Origin: Calditrichota bacterium
GTDB taxonomy: Bacteria > Electryoneota > B3-LCP
Direction of reading: 5' to 3'
DNA length: 32,221 nt
Assembly (NCBI GenBank): GCA_020051775.1
Contig: JAGVQJ010000058.1
Coordinates: 1 to 32,221, forward strand
Part shown: positions 16,401-25,383 of the stretch, piece by piece
How positions within the stretch are numbered: the stretch's first letter is position 1
Layout of the letters: every line of letters starts with the position of its first letter
Notes under the pieces: model-generated
What the model was told of the DNA's origin: nothing
The model's database searches: none
Seen by the model: only the letters and a program-made list of their open reading frames with translations
Made by a program: the position numbers and the translations under genes

Positions 16401-16413
16401 AACCTTCGCTTTT

Positions 16414-17031
16414 TTGACCGAAATCTCTAACCCAGCAGCCGTCATCCTGGCTGCCGGCAATTCGACTCGCATGGGTCGCGCTAAGCTATGGCTGCCCTTC
16501 CAGAGCAGCACGTTTCTGGGAGAGCTAATAAAGGCGTACCGAGGGTTGGGATGCCACCGGATTATAGTCGTATTCAGCGGTGATCTTGAGGCGTTGACAG
16601 AGTACGAAGCGCAGGCCGAATTCATCCGCAATCCTAATCCGCAAGACGGTCCTTTATCCAGCATTAAATTGGGTTTATCCCTCCTTCCGCCAACAAATCC
16701 CGGCTATTATATACACCCTGTGGATCACCCTGCTGTCAAGGACGAAACACTGACTGCTTTGTTAGAGGCTTTGAAGACCGATCCGAAGGCGATTATAAAA
16801 CCCATATTTGATGGTCGCGGCGGCCATCCGATCCTCTTAAGCAGCTTCTGGCGGAATGAGTTGCTGGCCTTACCGCCTTCCGCCTCGTTGCGAACTCTGC
16901 TTGCCGCCCACGCAGACAAATTGGTAAAGCTGTCGGTGGCCGATCCTGCGGTACTGCTAAATGTCAATACTCCCTCAGATTATAATAATCTCTTGAAGTT
17001 GTATCCATCACCCGATAGTTCCGATTCATGA
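16414..17031 (+). CDS. MobA/MocA-like nucleotidyltransferase
   Basis: VILAAGNSTRMGRAKLWLPF, GPLSSIKLGL, HPVDHPAV, GRGGHPILL, LNVNTPSDY. Track start 16318 overlaps the MCE gene; TTG at 16414 is in frame just before the first beta strand. Confidence 0.85.
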   Translation: MTEISNPAAVILAAGNSTRMGRAKLWLPFQSSTFLGELIKAYRGLGCHRIIVVFSGDLEALTEYEAQAEFIRNPNPQDGPLSSIKLGLSLLPPTNPGYYIHPVDHPAVKDETLTALLEALKTDPKAIIKPIFDGRGGHPILLSSFWRNELLALPPSASLRTLLAAHADKLVKLSVADPAVLLNVNTPSDYNNLLKLYPSPDSSDS

Positions 17032-18137
17032 ACGCTCCCCGAAGGCTTGCGGTGATATTTTTGTTCGCGGTTAGTTTGTGCTCCACCCAACCGGTGAAGG
17101 CGCGCTGGTTTTTCCTGCCGGGAGTGTATTACACTCAGGATCTAAATTGGGTATTCACCGCTTCTGCCGTGTACGAGAATTCCCTGCACGATCGTTATAC
17201 GGCTGATTTTGGCTATTATCAAAATGCTGTAGGCCAAGTTAAATTAGTCGGATTCTTTACGCGGGCGCACCGCGATTTGACCTTTATGGCTGAATATTTC
17301 TCCCATGATTATCCTGGGTATTCTTACTCTAATCCTTCTGACCAAACTGAACTTATTCAGGCTCGCCGCCGCAAATGGGAATTTCGCGCTCGCTGCGATT
17401 TTCCCAGTAACAGCGGCTTCTTTTATGGTTACCAACTGGACATGCAAAGCTTTGAATTTCTAGTTGAAGGATCACCATTGCCGACTGTTTCTTCCCTCTA
17501 CAGCAGTACAAATTCGTTCGTTGACGGCGAAGAGTATTCCGGTTCACTTCGAGTGGGACTTGAAAAAAGGAACAATCGCTATCACACCACCAGCGGAGTT
17601 TATCTGTTATGGCAATTCGACTTGGGGCGCTTCTATACCGAAGGCGAACCAGACGCACTCGTGCGCTTGCAATTAGATAGCCGATTCTACCACCCCATCA
17701 GATGGAGCAAAAGTATGCTGGCCTTCAATCTGCGCGCTGGGGTACAGCATAGTCATGTACCATTTTTCGGGCAATTTACGTTGGGTGGCCAATTTGACTT
17801 GCGAGGGTTTCCCAACGACCGATACAGCGGCAATGCATATTATCTCGGCCGTGCCGAATGGCGCCAGACTGTTATAGACAGCCTAAATATCTCCATGAAA
17901 ATAGCAAGACATGTTTTCCCCAAAATACAAGATTTCGACGTTTCGGCTGGATTTGTCATATTTACGGATGGCGGCGATCTGTGGCGGGCGGACTCGCGTT
18001 GGTGGGGTTTCCGCCAGAGCTTTGGCGCTGGTTTGCGGCTGATCTTACCGCCCAGTGTGGTCGCCTCTCTGGATGTGGCTCGTCCGGTAGCGGGAGGCGA
18101 CTTGGCCTTATATCTTAGCTTGGAGCAGAGTTTCTGA
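17028..18137 (+). CDS. Omp85/BamA/TamA-like surface-antigen barrel, POTRA-less
   Basis: N-terminal signal sequence; beta-rich repeats; FTLGGQFDLRGFPNDRYSGN matches the Omp85 (V/L)RGF loop motif; C-terminal aromatic LYLSLEQSF. ATG overlaps upstream stop (ATGA). Confidence 0.78.
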   Translation: MNAPRRLAVIFLFAVSLCSTQPVKARWFFLPGVYYTQDLNWVFTASAVYENSLHDRYTADFGYYQNAVGQVKLVGFFTRAHRDLTFMAEYFSHDYPGYSYSNPSDQTELIQARRRKWEFRARCDFPSNSGFFYGYQLDMQSFEFLVEGSPLPTVSSLYSSTNSFVDGEEYSGSLRVGLEKRNNRYHTTSGVYLLWQFDLGRFYTEGEPDALVRLQLDSRFYHPIRWSKSMLAFNLRAGVQHSHVPFFGQFTLGGQFDLRGFPNDRYSGNAYYLGRAEWRQTVIDSLNISMKIARHVFPKIQDFDVSAGFVIFTDGGDLWRADSRWWGFRQSFGAGLRLILPPSVVASLDVARPVAGGDLALYLSLEQSF

Positions 18138-18877
18138 TGAATGATCGAATTGACCGCATCCTGGTGGCGGACGACGATGATATGATCCGGGAAGTACTAA
18201 AGATAAAGCTGGAAAAATCCGGCTATACCGTGCTTCTGGCTGAGGATGGCCTGACCACATTGGCTGGCGTTGAAACTGAGTTTCCCGATCTGCTCATCCT
18301 GGATGTTAAGATGCCTGACCTCGACGGGCTGGAGGTATGTCGTCGTCTGCGATCGGCTGAAATCACCCAGGCGCTCCCGATCTTGATGTTAACCGCCTAT
18401 GGAGGTGTAGAACACGTTCTGGCGGGATTGGACGCCGGAGCCGATGATTACGTTGTCAAACCTTTTCATCCCGAAGAGGTGTTAATGAGAGTGCGAAGCC
18501 TATTGCGCATGAAGCAGATCGAACGCGATCTGCGGGAAAAAGAGGTGCGGCTGGCTCGTGTAGAGGCTGTGGGACAACTGTTAGTCACTCTAGCCCATCA
18601 TATCAATAATTCCCTGGCGGTGCTTATGGGGCGTGCCCAGGCAACCAAAACCGAAGACGTTTATGCTCTCAAATTGAAAGAGGTATGTATGCGCCAGTCG
18701 GAACGCATCACCGTGGTTTTAAAAAGCCTCGAGGAGCAGGTGGGACGTCTACAATTGGAAGCGGTTCCCTATGCGGGGTCTGATCTCAAGATGCTGGATG
18801 TAGAGATGGAGATCACAAAGAGGCTGGAAAACGCAGGCGGGAACGAGACGATCCAAACACAGAAAATTGGAAGCTAA
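18137..18877 (+). CDS. Response regulator receiver domain fused to DHp-like (HisKA-like) segment, no ATPase domain
   Basis: REC: ILVADDDDMIREVLK, LLILDVKMPDLDG, ILMLTAYGG, GADDYVVKPF; then VEAVGQLLVTLAHHINNSLAVLMGRAQ resembling an H-box; protein ends without N/G boxes. Confidence 0.88.
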   Translation: MNDRIDRILVADDDDMIREVLKIKLEKSGYTVLLAEDGLTTLAGVETEFPDLLILDVKMPDLDGLEVCRRLRSAEITQALPILMLTAYGGVEHVLAGLDAGADDYVVKPFHPEEVLMRVRSLLRMKQIERDLREKEVRLARVEAVGQLLVTLAHHINNSLAVLMGRAQATKTEDVYALKLKEVCMRQSERITVVLKSLEEQVGRLQLEAVPYAGSDLKMLDVEMEITKRLENAGGNETIQTQKIGS

Positions 18878-20040
18878 GATTGTGCCAGGAACCGGTTTAG
18901 GGCCAGAAACATCCAAGCTTGTACCCAGCGAATATGCGGAATGCGGTTCGTCCACCGCCGCCGTTTCTGGAAATAAAAATAACCGGACGGATGTTGCAGG
19001 TGCGTTATCCCCCAATGTGCTATTTTTTCGGCAAACTTAAATCCTTCCGGATCAGAATCTTTTAAGCGACTGAAGGTTAGAATCCCCTGAGCCAGACAGT
19101 GGCCATCTACCGGCCAGATGGAGTTCGGAGAGAATTTAGGCGTGCCATCATCGAGGAAAAGCTGCCGACGGTAATAGTCAAGCCCACGTAAAAACGTCGA
19201 ATATAACCCATCATCTGCTGCATAGTATCCGTAATCATCTAAAGCATCCAGAACAAAACCGGTGTGGTAGTTGTCAATCCAATGATGAACTGGATCAATC
19301 CCATACCACCAGGATCCATCCTCGGCTTGATGGGAAGCGACCCACTGAACCGCTGATCTTGCGTGAGACAGCAGATGGGCATCCTGGCTGATTTTTCCAA
19401 CTCGCGCCAACATGCGCGCCGCTAAAGCGGAAACGTTGATAACCCGGGTGCGGTCAATCGGTGTGTAACTGAAACAGATGCCGCCCTCCTCGGAGCGAAT
19501 CGTTAAATCCTGTAAGATAAAGCGGCAGGCTCCGCGCGCGGCTTCTAATAGCTCAGCTTGTGGGTCAAGATCATAAAGATCCAATAATGCATCCACAGCG
19601 AACGCAGTATGCACCAATGAAGGGGTTTGGGCAGGTACGAAAAAAGCCCGGGTCTGGTAGGCGAGATTGGTACCCCAGCAAGGACCGGAATAACCGGCTA
19701 TGACCTTATCCATCAGTCTGGAATGCAAACTCTGGATCATCTCGAGGTTACCTGGGTCCGGAAAATGCTTCTGACGCAGCGCATAGCCCGAGATGAAGAG
19801 AGCCAAACCCTTGGCGAAACAGTCGCGAGGGATACCCAGATAAGGCCGGGGATTTAGTGGAGAGATTTTAATCAGATGATTGGCTGCCCAACGAGGAAGC
19901 CGATAGTTGAAGGGGAATATACGCAATCCGGGAGAAGCCAGCGCATCCCAAGGATCCCAGCCTCGAAAACCCTCCCTTTCGCACCAGGTGCGGAGCGACC
20001 TTTCAGCCGCTTGGATTTTAGTAGCCTTCATAGAGTCCAA
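18874..20040 (-). CDS. Putative alpha/alpha-toroid protein (prenyltransferase/terpenoid-cyclase-like fold) of the polysaccharide locus
   Basis: Helical repeats with ADxxGxW/Y-like segments: HQAEDGSWWYGIDPVHHWIDNYHTGFVLDALDDYGYY, FLDDGTPKFSPNSIWPVDGHCLAQGILTF, LQHPSGYFYFQKRRRW; only convincing minus-strand gene. Confidence 0.6.
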   Translation of the reverse strand: MDSMKATKIQAAERSLRTWCEREGFRGWDPWDALASPGLRIFPFNYRLPRWAANHLIKISPLNPRPYLGIPRDCFAKGLALFISGYALRQKHFPDPGNLEMIQSLHSRLMDKVIAGYSGPCWGTNLAYQTRAFFVPAQTPSLVHTAFAVDALLDLYDLDPQAELLEAARGACRFILQDLTIRSEEGGICFSYTPIDRTRVINVSALAARMLARVGKISQDAHLLSHARSAVQWVASHQAEDGSWWYGIDPVHHWIDNYHTGFVLDALDDYGYYAADDGLYSTFLRGLDYYRRQLFLDDGTPKFSPNSIWPVDGHCLAQGILTFSRLKDSDPEGFKFAEKIAHWGITHLQHPSGYFYFQKRRRWTNRIPHIRWVQAWMFLALNRFLAQS

Positions 20041-20139
20041 AAATGGCTTGATTTCCAGGAAAAATCTTCCTATATTTGGGGAAAATCGAAAATTAACAAG
20101 TTTGCTCGACGCGCCAACTCTTTTGTGAAGGAACCCGTC

Positions 20140-20913
20140 ATGACCTGGTTTGCCAAAACTATAACCATTTGGGCGTTTTCATTGTTGTTGGCGCTACTTC
20201 TCACGTCCTGCTCCGGAAGCCGAGGCCCCGGCTTGGTGGTGACCGAAAAAATCACCATGCCGCCGTATACGCCTCCCCAACCCCAGGATATGCCCGATTA
20301 TTTGATTGATTTCGGCGATCTGTTGGATATCAAGTTCTTCAATAATGAGCGCTTTAACGATTCCATCCGCGTACGTCCCGACGGGCGCATTACTCTGCAT
20401 CGCCTGGGCGATTTCCTAGTAGTAGGGCGTACTCCCGGTGAAGTGGATAAAATGATCACGGACGCATACGCGGGAATTATCAAAGATCCGGATGTGACGG
20501 TATTCGTGCGTGAATTCGGACAGGTGGAACTTTACGTCATGGGCGAGGTATCAAGGCCGGGCAATTATCCCTATCACGCCAATCTGACAGCAGCTCAAGC
20601 CATCGCCATAGCCGGTGGACCCACCCGTGAAGCTAAAATGTCCAGTGTGTTGATCATCCGCATGGAAAGCGATCAGTTGATCGCCGCGCGCTGGGATTTG
20701 GACCGCTTAATGTCCGGACATTTGAAAGGCGGGATTCCCGGTGTCCGAGCCTACGACGTTATCTACGTTCCGCGCACCTTCATATCCAAATTGGGCGACT
20801 TCATGACTTCATATCTGCCGGCCATTTTAAGTCCCATGGATCTGACGGTGCGATGGTACTATTACCAAAAAATAATCCGAGGTGAGAATACCAGCGGAAC
20901 AACCATCCCTTAG
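20140..20913 (+). CDS. Polysaccharide export lipoprotein (Wza-like; Poly_export + SLBB)
   Basis: Lipobox-like LLLALLLTSCSGS; YLIDFGDLLDIKFFNNERFNDSIRVRPDGRITL; VYVMGEV-type segment LYVMGEVSRPGNYPY; ATG 20140 with upstream AAGGAA. Confidence 0.92.
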   Translation: MTWFAKTITIWAFSLLLALLLTSCSGSRGPGLVVTEKITMPPYTPPQPQDMPDYLIDFGDLLDIKFFNNERFNDSIRVRPDGRITLHRLGDFLVVGRTPGEVDKMITDAYAGIIKDPDVTVFVREFGQVELYVMGEVSRPGNYPYHANLTAAQAIAIAGGPTREAKMSSVLIIRMESDQLIAARWDLDRLMSGHLKGGIPGVRAYDVIYVPRTFISKLGDFMTSYLPAILSPMDLTVRWYYYQKIIRGENTSGTTIP

Positions 20914-20938
20914 ACTTACACCGAAACGTGGTAATTTC

Positions 20939-21727
20939 ATGTACTTGAGCTATTTTGGCTTCAAAGAACATCCCTTTAACGTGACACCAGATCCAAAGTT
21001 CCTCTACTTTGGAGAGGCCTATCAGGACGCCTTAGCATACCTGGTTTACGGGATTCGCATGCGCAAAGGATTCGTGGTGTTGACCGGGGAAATCGGCATC
21101 GGCAAGACGACTGTTATCAACGCCCTGCTGGAAAGATTGGATGATTCGCACCGCGTGGCGCATCTGGTACACTCCAATATGAGCCTCAAGGACATGCTGC
21201 GTTTCATTTTTCGTGATTATGGTCTGGAGGCGGCCGGCAAATCCAAGAGTGAATTGCTTTTAGACTTGCAAGTCTTCTTAACCGCCCTGGATCAGCGAGG
21301 AGGCAATGCCGTATTGATCATTGACGAAGCCCAAAACCTCCGCAGTTGGCAGTTGGAAGAGATCCGCTTGCTGTCCAACATCGAAACCGCCAAAAACAAA
21401 TTGATCCAAATCGTATTGGTGGGACAGCCGGAACTTTTACATCTCATCAATGCCACTGAACTTCGTCAATTCAAACAAAGAATCAGTTTACACTTTCACC
21501 TGAAAGCCTTAAACCGTGACGAGACTGAGAATTACATTGATTATCGGGTTAAAATGACCGGCTATCAGGGCAAGAAAATATTTGAAGACGGCGCCTTGGA
21601 TGAAATTTACCACTTTACCGAGGGGATTCCGCGTCTTATTAATGCTCTGTGTGATAAAGCCTTAATCAAGGCGTGTATTTCCAATCAACGCAAGGTGGAT
21701 AAAAAGCTCATTCGACAGGTGATCTAA
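20939..21727 (+). CDS. ExeA/GspA-like AAA ATPase of exopolysaccharide loci
   Basis: MYLSYFGFKEHPFNVTPDPKFLYFGEAYQDALAYLVYGI; Walker A TGEIGIGKTT; Walker B VLIIDEAQNL; EGIPRLINALCDKAL. Confidence 0.93.
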   Translation: MYLSYFGFKEHPFNVTPDPKFLYFGEAYQDALAYLVYGIRMRKGFVVLTGEIGIGKTTVINALLERLDDSHRVAHLVHSNMSLKDMLRFIFRDYGLEAAGKSKSELLLDLQVFLTALDQRGGNAVLIIDEAQNLRSWQLEEIRLLSNIETAKNKLIQIVLVGQPELLHLINATELRQFKQRISLHFHLKALNRDETENYIDYRVKMTGYQGKKIFEDGALDEIYHFTEGIPRLINALCDKALIKACISNQRKVDKKLIRQVI

Positions 21728-21748
21728 TCCCGCGGAATTATTCGGTCT

Positions 21749-22990
21749 GTGGCGACCAGGGAGGCGACGATCAATCTAACAGAAGTTATTAAATTATTCG
21801 CGAGCCGCCGGGCTTTTTTATGGACCATATTCGTGACTGCTTTGGTGGTGCGCCTCGTCTATATCTCCACTCTGCAGGAAGGTTATTATTTCAGCGATTT
21901 CAAAGTTTATGAACGAGCCGCTCTATCATTGCTGAATGGGGAGGGGTTCAACCCGGAATATCGGCGGCCGCCCCTGTATCCACTTTTTCTGGCGGCTAAT
22001 TATCTGGTTTTCGGACAGCATTTTTTTACGATGCGATTGGTTCAAGCGTTGCTGGGAGCGTATTGTTCGGTACTGATTTTTGTGGCCGGCAGTCGAATAT
22101 TTGGAGACAGGGTTGGGAAAATCGCCGCCTGGATCTCGGTATTTTATCCGTATTATATTTTTTTAGCGGGACTGCTTTACCCCACTTTGATTACCGCTTT
22201 TTTATTGATTGGAGTCTTATATTTCCTGACATTGGCGCGAGAAAATGGATCTGTAGCCTACTTCATGCTGGCAACTTTTTGTTTGGGCATGGCCACGATG
22301 GCCACACCAGTGAGTCTGGCATTTTTACCCTTTATGATTCTGTGGTTGCCGCGCGGTTTGACGATCTCTCCAGCCCGGCGCTGGTTGGTGGGTTTCAGTG
22401 CGATCCTGGTTATCGCCGGTTGCATGCTGCCTTGGAGCTATTACTATTACGAGCGTCACGGACGCATTATTTTGGTAGATGCCCGCGCTCAGGATCACAT
22501 GCCCAACTTATCCGGAGATTCATCCGCGGCTGCGGATGGTGAAATTCCCCCGGGGCGACTTCTAACCATGATTAGTCATCCGGGTAAAACCCTGGCCAGA
22601 ATTAGTTCTGAATTTTTGCACTTCTGGACTTTTGTGCCTGATCGAATCGTTACACGCAATCCGGATTATCGTGATAAGAGACACCGACAAGACCAGCGCT
22701 TGATTGTAGATCATAAGTTTACTTCACGTTGGCTTGACTTAGTCAGCATCTTGACTTACGGTCCGGTTTTCATTCTGGCGTTAATCGGCCTTGGGATAAA
22801 CTGGAAGCGCTGGGAATTAATTAGCTTGCCGTTACTCTTATTGCTTTCCCAAGCGGTGGGGTACTCGTTTTTTTTCACTCAGGTGCGCTACCGGCTACCG
22901 GTAGAATTTTGTCTGATGATTTTTGCCGGCGTTGGCGTAGCCGGTCTCTATGATAAATACAAGAGTCGCGCTGTTAAATCAGAGGTATAA
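21749..22990 (+). CDS. GT39/ArnT-like membrane glycosyltransferase
   Basis: Multiple hydrophobic helices; N-terminal TALVVRLVYISTLQEGYYFSDFKVYERAALSLLNGEGFNPEYRRPPLYPLFLA typical of PMT_2 proteins. Confidence 0.8.
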   Translation: MATREATINLTEVIKLFASRRAFLWTIFVTALVVRLVYISTLQEGYYFSDFKVYERAALSLLNGEGFNPEYRRPPLYPLFLAANYLVFGQHFFTMRLVQALLGAYCSVLIFVAGSRIFGDRVGKIAAWISVFYPYYIFLAGLLYPTLITAFLLIGVLYFLTLARENGSVAYFMLATFCLGMATMATPVSLAFLPFMILWLPRGLTISPARRWLVGFSAILVIAGCMLPWSYYYYERHGRIILVDARAQDHMPNLSGDSSAAADGEIPPGRLLTMISHPGKTLARISSEFLHFWTFVPDRIVTRNPDYRDKRHRQDQRLIVDHKFTSRWLDLVSILTYGPVFILALIGLGINWKRWELISLPLLLLLSQAVGYSFFFTQVRYRLPVEFCLMIFAGVGVAGLYDKYKSRAVKSEV

Positions 22991-23925
22991 TGTCCGTATA
23001 CTTGGTTACAGGAGGAGCCGGATTCATCGGTTCGAACCTCGTCGAAGCCTTGCTGGAGCGGGGTCATCAAGTGCGAGTTGTGGATAATTTCTCCACGGGT
23101 CGTCGTGAAAACCTGAATTCTTTCCGCAACGACATCGAACTCTTCGAGATGGACATCACTGACGCTCAGGCGCTGCACCGGGCTTTCACCGGAGTTGAAT
23201 TTGTCTTGCATCAAGCCGCGCTGCCGTCCGTACCCCGCTCCATTGAAGATCCTATGGGGACCTTTCGTGCCAGCGTAGAAGGGACAGTGAACGTTTTGGA
23301 AGCTTCGCGTCGGGTCGGAGTGAGAAAACTGGTGTTCGCCAGCTCTTCGTCCATTTACGGCGCCAATCCGGAATTGCCGAAGCGCGAGACGATGTTGCCG
23401 GCTCCGATGTCGCCCTACGCGGCCGCAAAATTATCCGCCGAAACGTTCTGTCGAGTATACCACCGAGTTTATGGACTGCCCACAACCTGCCTGCGATATT
23501 TCAATGTCTTCGGTCCTCGACAAGATCCCAAATCCCAGTACGCTGCGGTTATCCCGAAGTTCATTACAGCCGGTTTGAAACGACAAAGCGTTGTTGTCTA
23601 CGGCGATGGTGAACAATCTCGTGATTTTACCTTCATTGACAATGTCGTGCAAGCCAATATTCTGGCAGCGGAAAATCCAGCAGGAGCCGGAGAGGTGTTT
23701 AATGCGGCTTGCGGCGATCGTATAACCCTCAATCAGATGTTGGCCCTGATCGAGGAAAAATTGCAGCACCCCATTCAGAGGGAGTATGTCACCGGCCGAC
23801 CCGGCGATGTTCCGCATTCCCAAGCAGACATCACCTTGTTGTGCCAGACTCTGGGCTATAAGCCGGAAATCTCTTTCCGGGACGGGATGACCAAAACAAT
23901 CGAATATTTCGAGAAGGTTTCATAA
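22990..23925 (+). CDS. NAD-dependent NDP-sugar epimerase (extended SDR, UDP-glucose/GlcNAc 4-epimerase type)
   Basis: YLVTGGAGFIGSNLVEALLERGHQVRVVDNFSTG; HQAALPSVPRSIEDP; SSSSIYG; YxxxK in SPYAAAKLSAE; RYFNVFGPRQDP. Confidence 0.94.
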   Translation: MSVYLVTGGAGFIGSNLVEALLERGHQVRVVDNFSTGRRENLNSFRNDIELFEMDITDAQALHRAFTGVEFVLHQAALPSVPRSIEDPMGTFRASVEGTVNVLEASRRVGVRKLVFASSSSIYGANPELPKRETMLPAPMSPYAAAKLSAETFCRVYHRVYGLPTTCLRYFNVFGPRQDPKSQYAAVIPKFITAGLKRQSVVVYGDGEQSRDFTFIDNVVQANILAAENPAGAGEVFNAACGDRITLNQMLALIEEKLQHPIQREYVTGRPGDVPHSQADITLLCQTLGYKPEISFRDGMTKTIEYFEKVS

Positions 23926-23958
23926 ACCGCGAGGAAAAGAGTTTCAGGCGGATTCAAT

Positions 23959-25383
23959 ATGGATAAAAATTACGTCGCTGCGCGCTCTACTTCTCTGCGT
24001 CACTTTCTGATGGTGGTTTTCAAGCGGATTTGGCTGGTCGCGGGGATTTCGGTTTTGGCGTTGTTGGCCGGTGCGTTTCAGATCATGCGTCTGCCGGATA
24101 AATATGAAGCCTCGGCCAAACTGCTGTTGGAACGCGACCCGGAGCTGGAAAAAATGATGCTTCTGCGCATCAGCGGCGGGGGCCGTGATGACGAATCCAG
24201 TTATAGTTTCACGCAGGAATCGGAAATTATGACTTCGCGGCCGGTGTTGGAAAGGGTCATTCTGGGTCTGGGGCTATTCGGTTTCGATGACACCACTAAA
24301 TTTTTAAACTCACAGGATCGCGAAGCCGCCATGCAGAACGCTCTTTTTCAAATGTCAAAAGACCTGTCTATTATTCCTTCCACCGATCCCAATATTGTCA
24401 AAGTCAAATTCAAATCCACCGACCCCGCCCGCAGCGCCGGGGTTGTGAATGATCTGGTCAATAAATACATCGAATACCGTTTTGAAGTGTTTTCGGACGA
24501 CCAGAATCTGGCATTCCTGGACAAACAAATCGAAGAAACCGGATCCCTGCTGACCGACTTACAAAATCAACGAGCCCTTTTCCAGAGCGAGGGCACTTTA
24601 TACACCCCGGCTCGAGAAGGCGATATTCTCTTCACCAAGCTCAAAGATTACGAGAGTCGCGCTGATGCTTTAAAACTGGAAAGAATCAGCAAGGAAGCCA
24701 AACTCAAATCCTTGCAGGATATGGTCAATAACGGCACCTTTGATGGCCTGGCCGCCATTGACCTGGGAGCCAATAATTCTCAAATGGTCAATGTGTTGAC
24801 GTTGAAAAGCCAGCTCTGGACTTTAGAATACGAACGCGACCGCCTGCGCCAGAAATATACCGACACTTACGTGGAAGTGCAGGAAAAGACTACAGAGATC
24901 GAAGCCTTGCGCAAGCGCATTAACGAAGAAGTCGGCCAGATCATAAAGGGTTTGCAATCCCACATCAGCGCTTTGAATAGCGAGGAATCTACCCTGCGAG
25001 CCAATGTGGCTTCCATCCAGTATCAAATTCGGGGTTTGTCGGGTAAGGATTTGGAAATGTCGAAATTGTCCCGCAGCATCCTCGAAACGGAAGAGATCTA
25101 TTCGGCCTTGCAAAAACAGCGTGACGAGACGAGACTTTCCCGCACCAAAAAAGAGATGGTGGTGCGGGTAAAAGTAATCAGCGCCGCCGTGCCGCCCTTG
25201 GAACCCATCTCGGAACATAAATTCATCAAATTGGCGTTGGTGCTGTGCCTGGGGATCTTTGCCGGTATATCCATGGCCTTTTTCTTCGATTTCTTCGACC
25301 ACTCTTTTCAGAGTGCCGAAGACGTACAACGCTACCTGAATCTTGATGTACTGGCCTCAATTCGGAGCTTTGAAAAACCGTGA
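23959..25383 (+). CDS. Wzz/GumC-type polysaccharide chain-length determinant / copolymerase
   Basis: N-terminal TM, LPDKYEASAKLLLERD, long coiled coil, C-terminal AAVPPLEPISEHKFIKLALVLCLGIFAGISMAFFFDFFDHSF. Confidence 0.92.
   Translation: MDKNYVAARSTSLRHFLMVVFKRIWLVAGISVLALLAGAFQIMRLPDKYEASAKLLLERDPELEKMMLLRISGGGRDDESSYSFTQESEIMTSRPVLERVILGLGLFGFDDTTKFLNSQDREAAMQNALFQMSKDLSIIPSTDPNIVKVKFKSTDPARSAGVVNDLVNKYIEYRFEVFSDDQNLAFLDKQIEETGSLLTDLQNQRALFQSEGTLYTPAREGDILFTKLKDYESRADALKLERISKEAKLKSLQDMVNNGTFDGLAAIDLGANNSQMVNVLTLKSQLWTLEYERDRLRQKYTDTYVEVQEKTTEIEALRKRINEEVGQIIKGLQSHISALNSEESTLRANVASIQYQIRGLSGKDLEMSKLSRSILETEEIYSALQKQRDETRLSRTKKEMVVRVKVISAAVPPLEPISEHKFIKLALVLCLGIFAGISMAFFFDFFDHSFQSAEDVQRYLNLDVLASIRSFEKP

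Noticed and set aside
15882-16664. 260-aa minus-strand ORF across the MCE/MobA junction
   Set aside because: Spans two well-supported + genes in antisense; no recognisable motif.
20882-20938. 19-codon upstream extension of the ExeA-like ORF
   Set aside because: Overlaps the end of the exporter gene; MYLSYFGFKEHPF at 20939 is the conserved family N-terminus.
23029-23040. GGTTCGAACC resembling a tRNA T-arm
   Set aside because: It is the GSNL coding segment of the epimerase Rossmann motif; no acceptor or anticodon stems fit around it.
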